The notes below the pieces were generated by a model. It did no database searches and was not told the origin of the DNA. It saw only the letters and a list, made by a program, of their open reading frames with translations. This document shows positions 27,057-34,688 of a DNA stretch of 64,000 nucleotides, in pieces. The DNA is from Betaproteobacteria bacterium (GTDB lineage Bacteria; Pseudomonadota; Gammaproteobacteria; Burkholderiales; Burkholderiaceae_C). The translations under genes were made by a program, and so were the position numbers. The DNA lies in the NCBI GenBank assembly GCA_016704535.1, contig JADIZZ010000006.1:62001-126000 (forward strand). The letters run 5' to 3'. The stretch's first letter is position 1; each line of letters opens with the position of its first letter.

Positions 27057-27644
27057 ATGGCCACCGCCGCCCCCACCGTCGCCGCCACCGACGCGGTCGC
27101 GCCCGCCAAGGGCAAGAAGAAGCTCATCATCATCATCGTCGCGGTGGCCGTGCTCGTGCTGGCCGGCGGCGGTGGCGCAGCGATGCTGCTGCTGAAGAAG
27201 CCGGCCGCCGAAGGCGAGGACGGCGAGCCCACGGCGCATGCCGTCACGCCCGACCCCAAAGCGGTGCCGATCTTCGTGCCGCTGGACCCCTTCACCGTGA
27301 ACCTGGCCGACCGAGAGGCCGAGCGCTACGCCCAGGTCGGCATCACGCTGGAGATCACCGACAACAAGGTCGGCGACCAGATCAAGGCCTTCATGCCGGC
27401 CATCCGCAACAACATCCTGATGGCCATCGCCGACCGCACCGCATCCGAGCTGCTCGACCGCAATGGCAAGCAGCAGCTCGCCGAAACGGTAAAGCGGGAA
27501 GCATCACGCGCGCTGGGCGTCGAGGTCGGGAAGGAAGAAGTCTCCGCGGAAGCCGAGGAGACGCCGAAGAAGAAGGTGAAGAAGCCCGCGCCGCCCCACC
27601 TGCCGATCAAGGCCGTGCACTTTTCGAATTTCATCATTCAGTAG
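27057..27644 (+). CDS. fliL: Flagellar basal body-associated protein FliL
   Basis: The 195-residue protein has a short cytoplasmic N-terminus, one transmembrane helix (KKKLIIIIVAVAVLVLAGGG, about residues 20-40) and a periplasmic FliL domain (FVPLDPFTVNL, RYAQVGITLEI, IRNNILMAIADRTASELLD). FliL supports stator units at the motor. ATG 27057 is preferred, behind AGGAGAGCAAC; ATG 27042 is the alternative. The C-terminus is lengthened by a Lys/Glu stretch (residues 162-182) before the usual ending VHFSNFIIQ. Confidence 0.93.
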   Translation: MATAAPTVAATDAVAPAKGKKKLIIIIVAVAVLVLAGGGGAAMLLLKKPAAEGEDGEPTAHAVTPDPKAVPIFVPLDPFTVNLADREAERYAQVGITLEITDNKVGDQIKAFMPAIRNNILMAIADRTASELLDRNGKQQLAETVKREASRALGVEVGKEEVSAEAEETPKKKVKKPAPPHLPIKAVHFSNFIIQ

Positions 27645-27653
27645 TTCCGCAGC

Positions 27654-28649
27654 ATGAACCAGCAGATCCTCTCGCAGGACGAAGTCGACGCACTGCTGCA
27701 GGGCATCACCGGCGAAAGCCAGAAGCTGGAGCAGGAGCAGGAGCCGACCACCGGCGTGCGCGACTACGACCTGGCGAGCCAGGAGCGCATCGTCCGCGGT
27801 CGCATGCCGACGATGGAAGTGATCAACGAACGCTTCGCGCGCAACATCCGCATCGGCATCTTCAACCTCATCCGCAAGAGCCCGGAAGTGGCCATCGGCG
27901 GCATCAAGGTGCAAAAGTTCAGCGCCTTCCTGCGCGAAATCGTGGTGCCGACGAACTTCAACATCGTCAACGTCAAGCCGCTGCGCGGCAGCGGTCTCGT
28001 CGTCTGCGACCCGAGTCTGGTCTTCGCGGTGATCGACGCGCTGTTCGGCGGCGTGGGGAAGTACCACACGCGCATCGAGGGCCGCGACTTCAGCCCTACC
28101 GAACTGCGTGTCATCCTGCGCCTGATCGAGGTCATCAGTGCCGAGTACAAGAAGGCCTGGACCGGCATCTACCCGGTGGAGCTGGAGTACCAGCGCAGCG
28201 AGATGCAGCCCCAGTTCGCCAGCATCGCCACGCCCAGCGAGATCGTCGTGGCCACCAGCTTCACGCTCGAAATCGGCGAAACCTCGGGCACGGTGCACTT
28301 CTGCATTCCCTACAGCACGCTGGAGCCGATACGCGACACCCTGTACAGCACCATCCAGGGCGACAGCGCCGAGCCCGACCGCCGCTGGGTCAAGCTGCTG
28401 ACGCACCAGATCCAGGCGGCCGAGGTCGAACTCGTGGCCGACCTGGCGCAGGCCGGCGCCACCGTCGAGCAGCTGCTGGCCTTCAAGCCCGGCGACTTCA
28501 TCGAACTCGACCTGAACCCGATGATCCAGGCCAAGGTCTCGGGCGTTCCTGTATTCGACGCCCACTACGGCACCAGCAACAACAAATACGCCATCAAGAT
28601 CGACCGCCTGCTCACGGGGTCGAACCTGTCCTGGATCCGCGATCAGTGA
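27654..28649 (+). CDS. fliM: Flagellar motor switch protein FliM
   Basis: The 331-residue protein has the N-terminal CheY-P binding motif ILSQDEVDALLQGI, the middle CheC-like domain (with VDSLFG-like VIDALFGGVGKYHTRIEGRD) and a C-terminal SpoA domain (VELVADLAQAGATVEQLLAF). FliM binds phospho-CheY and switches motor direction. It lies nine bases after fliL and 27 before fliN. Confidence 0.97.
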   Translation: MNQQILSQDEVDALLQGITGESQKLEQEQEPTTGVRDYDLASQERIVRGRMPTMEVINERFARNIRIGIFNLIRKSPEVAIGGIKVQKFSAFLREIVVPTNFNIVNVKPLRGSGLVVCDPSLVFAVIDALFGGVGKYHTRIEGRDFSPTELRVILRLIEVISAEYKKAWTGIYPVELEYQRSEMQPQFASIATPSEIVVATSFTLEIGETSGTVHFCIPYSTLEPIRDTLYSTIQGDSAEPDRRWVKLLTHQIQAAEVELVADLAQAGATVEQLLAFKPGDFIELDLNPMIQAKVSGVPVFDAHYGTSNNKYAIKIDRLLTGSNLSWIRDQ

Positions 28650-28676
28650 CAGCCCGCATCGCCCTGGAGAACTGAG

Positions 28677-29129
28677 ATGTCCGACACCAATACCGCCATG
28701 TCCGAAGAGGACCGCATGGCCGCCGAGTGGGCCGCTGCGCTGGCCGAGACCAAGGGCGGCGGCAGTGAGGTCGCCAGCGAACTGGCCAGTCCCGCCGAAA
28801 GCGTGTCGCCGGCGCAGTTCACGAACTTCCAGGCTGCGCAGCCCGTCAATACAGGCACGGGCAACGACATCAACATGATCCTGGACATCCCCGTCCAGCT
28901 GACCGTGGAACTGGGCCGCACGCGCATCCCGATCAAGCACATCCTGCAGTTGGCGCAGGGATCGGTAGTCGAGTTGGAGACGCTGGCCGGCGAGCCGATG
29001 GACGTGCTCGTCAACGGCTACCTCATCGCGCAGGGCGAAGTCGTGGTGGTCAATGACAAGTTCGGCATCCGCCTGACCGACATCGTGACGCCCAGCGAGC
29101 GCATGCGCCGCCTGTCGCGCGCAGCCTGA
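28677..29129 (+). CDS. fliN: Flagellar motor switch protein FliN
   Basis: The 150-residue protein has a disordered N-terminal extension (1-60) followed by one SpoA domain: ILDIPVQLTVELGRTRIPIK, GSVVELETLAGEPMDVLVNG and NDKFGIRLTDIVTPSERMRR. It builds the lower C ring with FliM and receives FliH. Start ATG 28677 follows TGGAGAACTGAG. Confidence 0.96.
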   Translation: MSDTNTAMSEEDRMAAEWAAALAETKGGGSEVASELASPAESVSPAQFTNFQAAQPVNTGTGNDINMILDIPVQLTVELGRTRIPIKHILQLAQGSVVELETLAGEPMDVLVNGYLIAQGEVVVVNDKFGIRLTDIVTPSERMRRLSRAA

Positions 29130-29144
29130 ACGGCTGCACGCGCT

Positions 29145-29486
29145 ATGCCCTTCAACTTCACCTCGCTGCTGTGGTTCGTGGCCGTTCTGGCCGCGATCCC
29201 GGTGGTGCTGTGGCTGCTCAAGCGCACGCCGCTGGCTGGTGCCGGTGGCGTGGCCGGCGCACCGCGGGCGGTGGCGGTGCTGCCGCTTTCCGCGCAGCAG
29301 AAGCTGGTGACGGTGGAAGTGGGCCAAGGCGACGAACGCGTGTGGCTGGTGCTGGGTGTGTCGCCACAGGGCATGCGCACGCTGCACACGATGGCTGCGC
29401 AGACGGCCGCCACGCCGCCCGACGGCTCGCCGACACCGTCACCGGCAGCCACCTTCGCGCAAGTGCTGACGCGGCTGCGGAAATGA
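29145..29486 (+). CDS. fliO: Flagellar biosynthesis protein FliO
   Basis: The 113-residue membrane protein has one N-terminal transmembrane segment (LLWFVAVLAAIPVVLWLLKR) and a cytoplasmic part with VAVLPLSAQQKLVTVEVGQG, as in FliO, which helps FliP complex assembly. Its TGA is followed immediately by the first bases of a dispersed repeat. Confidence 0.88.
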   Translation: MPFNFTSLLWFVAVLAAIPVVLWLLKRTPLAGAGGVAGAPRAVAVLPLSAQQKLVTVEVGQGDERVWLVLGVSPQGMRTLHTMAAQTAATPPDGSPTPSPAATFAQVLTRLRK

Positions 29487-30373
29487 TGCCTCCAAGCTCG
29501 CTCGCGCTCGCTGCCTGGCCGCTTGCAGGCGTCCAGGCGTTCGCCAGCCACTCGCCAGCGCGCAGGCGCTGGCTCGGCGCTGGCTCACCGCCCCGAGGGG
29601 GGTGCCCGCCTACGGCCCGGCAGAGCCGGTTCCGCGGCGGGAAGCTTGGTGCTGTGGCGCTGCTGACGCTGGCCGCCGGCAGCGCCTTCGCGCAACAGGC
29701 CGGCAGCCTGCCGCTGGTGATCGGCCAGGGCCCGGGCGGCACGAGCTACTCGGTCCCGATCCAGACACTGCTGTTCTTCACCGCACTGAGCTTCCTGCCC
29801 GCGGTACTGCTGCTGATGACGGCCTTCACGCGCATCGTCATCGTGCTGAGCCTGCTGCGCCAGGCGCTGGGCACGCAGGCCGCGCCGCCCAACCAGGTGA
29901 TCGTCGGCCTGAGCCTGTTCCTGACCTTCTTCGTGATGGCACCCACCTTCGACCAGGTTTACGAAAAGGCCTACGCACCGTTTGCCGCGGGCCAGATGGC
30001 GGTGGACCAGGCGCTGAAGGAAGGCGTGGCGCCGCTGCGCACCTGGATGCTGAAGCAGACGCGCCAGAGCGACGTGCAGCTCTTCGCCCGGCTGGCCAAA
30101 CTGCCCGCCGAAGTGAAAGGCGAAGACGTGCCACTGACGGTGCTGGTGCCGGCCTTCGTCACCAGCGAGTTGAAGAGCGCGTTCCAGATCGGCTTCATGA
30201 TCTTCATCCCCTTCCTGGTCATCGACATGATCGTGGCCAGCGTGCTGATGAGCCTGGGCATGATGATGCTGAGCCCCGTGCTCGTGGCCCTTCCCTTCAA
30301 GTTGATGCTCTTCGTGCTGGCCGACGGCTGGAATCTGCTGTTGGGGTCGCTGGCCGCGTCCTTTGCCACCTAG
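29483..30373 (+). CDS. fliP: Flagellar export gate protein FliP (N-terminus partly repeat-encoded)
   Basis: From GTG 29654 the product is a 239-residue FliP: a hydrophobic leader ending GSAFAQQ, then IQTLLFFTALSFLPAVLLLM, MTAFTRIVIVLSLLRQALGT, and the C-terminal FIPFLVIDMIVASVLMSLGM, SPVLVALPFKLMLFVLADGW. FliP forms the export pore with FliQ and FliR. The frame is open from ATG 29483, which overlaps the fliO stop, and would add 57 residues encoded by the repeat. From GTG 29654 the leader lacks positive charges; upstream in the repeat are RQSR, R and K. The true start is unresolved; the wider span is given. Confidence 0.9.
   Translation: MMPPSSLALAAWPLAGVQAFASHSPARRRWLGAGSPPRGGCPPTARQSRFRGGKLGAVALLTLAAGSAFAQQAGSLPLVIGQGPGGTSYSVPIQTLLFFTALSFLPAVLLLMTAFTRIVIVLSLLRQALGTQAAPPNQVIVGLSLFLTFFVMAPTFDQVYEKAYAPFAAGQMAVDQALKEGVAPLRTWMLKQTRQSDVQLFARLAKLPAEVKGEDVPLTVLVPAFVTSELKSAFQIGFMIFIPFLVIDMIVASVLMSLGMMMLSPVLVALPFKLMLFVLADGWNLLLGSLAASFAT
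29487..29649 (+). repeat. Stop-codon-adjacent repeat, copy C (fliO-fliP junction)
   Basis: Immediately after the fliO stop the sequence reads TGCCTCCAAGCTCGC and CGCTCGCT as in copy B. It then has an extra insertion of about 75 bases rich in CGCTGGC palindromes, before CCCCGAGGGGGGTG, CCGCCTACGGCCCGG, CAGAGCCGGTTCCGC and GGCGGGAAGCTT. It reads open in the FliP frame throughout. Confidence 0.8.
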
Positions 30374-30395
30374 CTGACCTTGAAAATGCATTGAC

Positions 30396-30665
30396 ATGGA
30401 CGCACAACAGGTTCTTTCAACGGGCCAGAACGGCCTGATGATGCTGCTGTTGATCAGCGCCCCGGTGTTGCTGACGGTGCTGGTGGTGGGTCTGGTGGTC
30501 AGCATCTTCCAGGCCGCCACGCAGATCAACGAGGCCACGTTGAGTTTCGTGCCCAAGGTGGTAGCCGCTGTCGCGGTGCTGGCGATTGCCGGGCCGTGGA
30601 TGCTGACCAGCCTGGTCGAGTTCATCCGCAGCACGCTGATGGGCATCCCCGGCATGGTGGGATGA
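30396..30665 (+). CDS. fliQ: Flagellar export gate protein FliQ
   Basis: The 89-residue protein has two transmembrane helices (LMMLLLISAPVLLTVLVVGL; VVAAVAVLAIAGPWML) and the FliQ signature VSIFQAATQINEATLSFVPK. It is a standard gate subunit, 22 bases after fliP. Confidence 0.95.
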   Translation: MDAQQVLSTGQNGLMMLLLISAPVLLTVLVVGLVVSIFQAATQINEATLSFVPKVVAAVAVLAIAGPWMLTSLVEFIRSTLMGIPGMVG

Positions 30666-30696
30666 GACCGCCGCCACGCTGCGCGCCGCCGTCGGC

Positions 30697-31470
30697 ATGA
30701 TCACCTTCACCGAGACGCAGATCGCAGCGTGGCTCACGCCGTTGATCTGGCCCTTCCTGCGCGCTCTGGCCCTCTTTCAGGCGCTGCCCGTCTTGGGCGC
30801 GCGGACGGTGCCGATGCGTGTGCGCATAGGGCTGGCAGCCTTCCTGGCCATTGCCGCGCAGGACAGCCTGCCCGCCCTGGCGCCGGACGTGGTGGCCACG
30901 CCGCTGGACGCGCCGCAGGCTTTGCTGCTGGTCGTGCAACAGGTGGTCATCGGTCTGAGTCTGGGCTTTGCGGTGCGCGTGGTTTTCGCGGCGGTGGAGT
31001 TTGCCGGCGAGATCATCGGCCTGCAGATGGGTCTGAACTTCGCCGGCTTCTTCGACCCGCTGTCGGCGAGCACGGCCACCGCAACGAGCCGGCTCTTCGG
31101 CACCATGGTGTCGTGGCTCTTCATCGTGATGAACGGGCACCTGCTGGTGATCGCGGCGCTGGCGCATAGCTTCGTCGCCTTCCCCGTCGGCCCCGAGCCC
31201 TTCGCATTCCTGCACCAGATGCAACCGCAGCGCTGGGGTGCCGAGATCTTCGCCACCGGCCTGTGGATCGCGCTGCCGCTGGTGACCATGCTGCTTTTCA
31301 TCAACCTGGTGCTGGGCACGATCTCGCGCGTGGCGCCGCAGATCAACATCTTCGCCATCGGCTTCCCGGTGACGCTGGGCGTGGGTCTGCTCGGCCTGGT
31401 GATGACGCTGCCGCTGATGCAGCAGCCGTTCGCGATGGCGCTGGATCGGCTGCTGGTGCAGTTCAGGTAA
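30697..31470 (+). CDS. fliR: Flagellar export gate protein FliR
   Basis: The 257-residue protein has about six transmembrane segments and the FliR motifs FLRALALFQALPVLGART, VQQVVIGLSLGFAVRVVF and AAVEFAGEIIGLQMGLNF, with a C-terminal PQINIFAIGFPVTLGVGLLG. It completes the FliPQR gate. The stop is only four bases before the glycosyltransferase gene. Confidence 0.96.
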   Translation: MITFTETQIAAWLTPLIWPFLRALALFQALPVLGARTVPMRVRIGLAAFLAIAAQDSLPALAPDVVATPLDAPQALLLVVQQVVIGLSLGFAVRVVFAAVEFAGEIIGLQMGLNFAGFFDPLSASTATATSRLFGTMVSWLFIVMNGHLLVIAALAHSFVAFPVGPEPFAFLHQMQPQRWGAEIFATGLWIALPLVTMLLFINLVLGTISRVAPQINIFAIGFPVTLGVGLLGLVMTLPLMQQPFAMALDRLLVQFR

Positions 31471-31474
31471 GACC

Positions 31475-32512
31475 ATGACGCGCCGGCACGTCGCCCTGAC
31501 CGTCATCGCCCGCGACGAGGCTCCGCGCATCGGCCGCCTGCTCGCGAGCGTGGCGCCTTGGGTCGATGCGATGCTGGTGCTGGACACCGGCTCCGTCGAC
31601 GACACCGTCGATGTGGCACGGCGCCATGGCGCGCGTGTTGAGCACTTTGCCTGGTGCAATGACTTCGCGGTGGCGCGCAACGCCTCGCTGGACCTTGCTG
31701 CAGCCGACTGGCACCTGGTGCTGGACGCCGACGAGTGGTTGATCGACGGTGGTGAAGCGCTGCTCGGCCTGCGCGAGACAACGGCGGACTTCGTGGGCGC
31801 GTTGCGCGTGCTCGACCAGGCCGACCCCAGCACCACGTCGCAACTGTGGCTCAGCCGCGTGCTGCCAGGGCACGTGCGCTACACCGGCCGTGTGCACGAG
31901 CAGCCGCAGCATGGCCTGCCGCTGCGCCGCCTGGCGCTGCGTGTCGGCCACGATGGCTACAGCGCCGAACGGCGTGCCGCCAAGCAGGGCCGCAACCGCC
32001 GCCTGCTGCAGGCCGACCTCGCGGAGCGCCCCGACGACGCCTATCTCTGGTACCAGCTCGGCAAGGACTGCGCGGTCTACGAAGAGCACGCCGCGGCCGC
32101 CGACGCGCTGCAGCGCGCCGAAGCGCTGTGCCGCAGCCACGCCGACTGGCGCCATGACCTCGCCACACGGTTGCTCTTCAGCTTGAAGAAGACAGGCCGT
32201 CATGCCGAGGCGCTGGACTACGCGCAGGCACGGCTGGACACCCACGCCGTATCGCCCGACTTCTTCTTTGCCATAGGCGACATGCTGCTCGACTGGGCCG
32301 CGGAGACGCCCTCGCTGGCAGATGAACTGCTGCCCTTGGCGCAGCAGGCTTGGCAGCGTTGCCTGCAGATCGGCGAGCAACCTGGCTTGTCGGGCGCGGT
32401 GCAGGGCCGTGGCAGCTGGCTGGCGGCGCACAACCTGGCCGTGGTGCTGGAAGGCCTGGGTCACGCTGAAGAGGCCGCCCTGCTGCGCGCCCGCCACCCC
32501 GCGCCGGCCTAA
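31475..32512 (+). CDS. GT2 glycosyltransferase with C-terminal TPR region
   Basis: The 345-residue protein has an N-terminal GT2 GT-A domain: VALTVIARDEAPRIGRLLAS, DAMLVLDTGSVDDTVDVARR, and the metal-binding LVLDADEW near residue 88. The second half is helical, TPR-like (PDDAYLWYQLGKDCAVYEEH, ending AAHNLAVVLEGLGHAEEAAL). No signal or membrane segment is seen. It starts four bases after fliR, so it is almost certainly cotranscribed with the export gate genes. This family (TPR domain glycosyltransferase, SunS/GT2-like) modifies lipids or peptides; a role in flagellar protein glycosylation is inferred from position only. Confidence 0.82.
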   Translation: MTRRHVALTVIARDEAPRIGRLLASVAPWVDAMLVLDTGSVDDTVDVARRHGARVEHFAWCNDFAVARNASLDLAAADWHLVLDADEWLIDGGEALLGLRETTADFVGALRVLDQADPSTTSQLWLSRVLPGHVRYTGRVHEQPQHGLPLRRLALRVGHDGYSAERRAAKQGRNRRLLQADLAERPDDAYLWYQLGKDCAVYEEHAAAADALQRAEALCRSHADWRHDLATRLLFSLKKTGRHAEALDYAQARLDTHAVSPDFFFAIGDMLLDWAAETPSLADELLPLAQQAWQRCLQIGEQPGLSGAVQGRGSWLAAHNLAVVLEGLGHAEEAALLRARHPAPA

Positions 32513-32565
32513 AGACTGCGCCTGCGCAAGGGCCGCAGGCGGGTGCTGCGTTACCCTCGACGGCC

Positions 32566-32670
32566 ATGCAACGCCGCCTTGCCACCACCGCCCTGCCCGC
32601 GCCCGATGACGGCACGGCGTGGTCGCAGGTCTCGCTCGCGGTGGGCGTGCCACAGGTGGCTGCGCGATGA
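32566..32670 (+). CDS. Possible 34-residue leader peptide
   Basis: ATG 32566 opens a 34-codon frame (MQRRLATTALPAPDDG...) whose TGA overlaps the ATG of the next gene. I recognise no family. It may be a small translationally coupled leader, or chance in GC-rich sequence. Confidence 0.25.
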   Translation: MQRRLATTALPAPDDGTAWSQVSLAVGVPQVAAR

Positions 32671-33311
32671 ATGTGCTGCTGGCCGGGGCCACCGGGCTCG
32701 TCGGCAGCGCCTACGCCGCGCAATGGCAGGGGCCGGGCACGCTGCACCTGCTGGTACGCCGGCCGGTGGCTGCGAGTGCGCCGCTGCAGCAGGTGCACGT
32801 GGTGGACTTCGCCGCGCTGCCCGCGCTGCCGCCGGCCGACGCCGCGGTCTGCGCCTTGGGCACCACCATCGCGGTGGCCGGCTCGCAGGCCGCCTTCCGC
32901 GCAGTCGACTTCGACGCCGTGCTGGCCTTCGCCCGCGCGGCGCGTGCGGCCGGTGCGCGCAAGTTGGCAGTGGTGTCGTCGCTGGGCGCCGACCGCAGGT
33001 CATCCAGTTTCTACAGCCGCACGAAAGGCGAGATGGAGGTGGCGGTGGCCGGGCTGGGCTACGACAGCGTGATCGTCGCGCGACCCTCGCTGCTGACCGG
33101 CGATCGCGGCGCGCTGGCGCAGCCGGCGCGCGTCGGCGAACGCTTGGCCCAGTGGCTGGCCGCACCGCTGGCGCCGCTGATCCCACGAGCCTACCGCCCC
33201 ATCCCCGCGGCAACAGTGGCACGCGCGCTGCACCGGGCACTGCTGCAGGCCGAGCCCGGGCTGCGCATCTTCGACTCGGCCACGCTGCTGGCCCACGGAG
33301 GCCCCAGATGA
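32666..33311 (+). CDS. NAD(P)-binding Rossmann-fold protein, HTATIP2-like
   Basis: The 214-residue protein begins with the dinucleotide-binding motif MNVLLAGATGLVGSAYAAQW and has VCALGTTIAVAGSQAAFRAV and VVSSLGADRRSSSFYSRTKG, where YxxxK-like YSRTK fits the atypical short-chain dehydrogenases related to HTATIP2/TIP30 and to YbjT-type proteins. The reaction is unknown. ATG 32666 overlaps the preceding small frame, and the gene overlaps the following nuclease gene by four bases. Confidence 0.8.
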
Positions 33312-34660
33312 AGATCCACTTCCTCGGCGCGGTCGACGGCGTCACCGGTTCACGCCACCTCGTCGAGACCGACGACCGCCGCATTCTGCTGGACTGCGGC
33401 ATGTTCCAGGGCTGGAAGCTGCACCGTGAACGCAACTGGGTGATGCCGACGGAACTGCGCGAGGTCGACGCCGTGGTGCTCAGCCACGCCCACCTGGACC
33501 ACAGCGGCTGGTTGCCGGCGCTGGTGAGACACGGCTTTCGCGGCCCCATCCACGCCAGCCCCGCCACCTGCGCGCTGGCGCAGGTGCTGCTGCTGGACAG
33601 CGCCCACCTTCAGGAGGAAGACGCCCGCCGCGCCAACCGCTACGGCTACAGCAAGCACGAAAAGGCGCTGCCGCTGTACACCAAGGCCGACGCGCAGCGG
33701 GCGCTGTCGCTGCTGGTGCCGCTGGAGCCCGGGCGCACGCTGAAGCTGGGCCGCAGCACGGTGAAGCTCACGCCCTCGGGCCACCTCTTGGGTGCCTGTT
33801 CGGTGAACCTGGACGACGGCGCCGTGCGGCTGGGTTTTTCGGGCGACGTAGGCCGCGACAACGACCTGCTGATGCCGCCGCCCAAGCCACCGCAACCTGC
33901 CGACGTGATGTTGCTGGAGTCGACCTACGGCAACCGCCTGCACCCGCCGGAAGACAGCCCGCTGCTGCTGGCCGACACCATCAACCGCACCATCCAGCGG
34001 GGCGGCTCGGTGCTGATGCCCTCGTTCGCGGTGGGCCGCGCGCAGGCGCTGCTGCTGGTGCTGCAGCGCTTGAAGGCGGCGGGGGCGATACCCACCCAGC
34101 TGCCGATCTTCCTGGACAGCCCGATGGCCGTGGAGGCCACCGCGCTGTACCGACAGTACGGCGCGCTGCTGCGCGTGTCCAAGCGCGAGGTGCAGACGCT
34201 GTGCGACGGCGTGCGCCTGGTGACGACGGTGCAGCAGTCGATCCGCCTGGCTGCGGCGCGCTACCCGGCGATCATCATCTCGGCCAGCGGCATGGCCACC
34301 GGCGGGCGCGTGCTGCACCACTTGAAGGCCCGCGCGCCCGACGCGCGCAACAGCATCGTGCTGGCCGGCTTCCAGGTCGGCGGCAGCCGTGGCGCGCGGC
34401 TGGTGGCGGGCGAGCCCGCAGTGAAGATCCACGGCGAGATGGTGCCAGTGCGCGCCGAGGTGCGGCAGCTCGAAGGCTTTTCGGGCCACGCCGACCGCGC
34501 CGGCCTGCTGGCCTGGCTGCGACAGTTGCCGCAGGCACCGCGGCAGACCTACGTGGTGCATGGCGAGCCCGATGCCGCCGACAGCCTGCGTGCGGCCATC
34601 CGCAACGAACTCGGCTGGCCGGCGCGCGTGCCGGCGCTGGGCGAGTGCGTCACGCTCTGA
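33308..34660 (+). CDS. Metallo-beta-lactamase/beta-CASP nuclease
   Basis: The 450-residue protein has the MBL metal motifs (VVLSHAHLDHSGWLP, SHxHxDH), SGHLLGACSV with a metal His, GFSGDVGRDNDLLM with the bridging Asp, and beta-CASP motifs LLESTYGNR, PSFAVGRAQALLLVLQ and the C-terminal GFSGHADRAGL. It matches the bacterial CPSF73-like group that acts on RNA. Length is normal. It overlaps the upstream gene (ATGA). The RNA substrate is not known for this group in proteobacteria. Confidence 0.9.
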   Translation: MKIHFLGAVDGVTGSRHLVETDDRRILLDCGMFQGWKLHRERNWVMPTELREVDAVVLSHAHLDHSGWLPALVRHGFRGPIHASPATCALAQVLLLDSAHLQEEDARRANRYGYSKHEKALPLYTKADAQRALSLLVPLEPGRTLKLGRSTVKLTPSGHLLGACSVNLDDGAVRLGFSGDVGRDNDLLMPPPKPPQPADVMLLESTYGNRLHPPEDSPLLLADTINRTIQRGGSVLMPSFAVGRAQALLLVLQRLKAAGAIPTQLPIFLDSPMAVEATALYRQYGALLRVSKREVQTLCDGVRLVTTVQQSIRLAAARYPAIIISASGMATGGRVLHHLKARAPDARNSIVLAGFQVGGSRGARLVAGEPAVKIHGEMVPVRAEVRQLEGFSGHADRAGLLAWLRQLPQAPRQTYVVHGEPDAADSLRAAIRNELGWPARVPALGECVTL

Positions 34661-34688
34661 TTCGCCCACGTTCGACCCGGGCTGCGGC

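Noticed and set aside
32520..32540. GCCTGCG/CGCAGGC hairpin after the GT2-TPR gene as a terminator
   Set aside because: Only seven base pairs and no T run follows.
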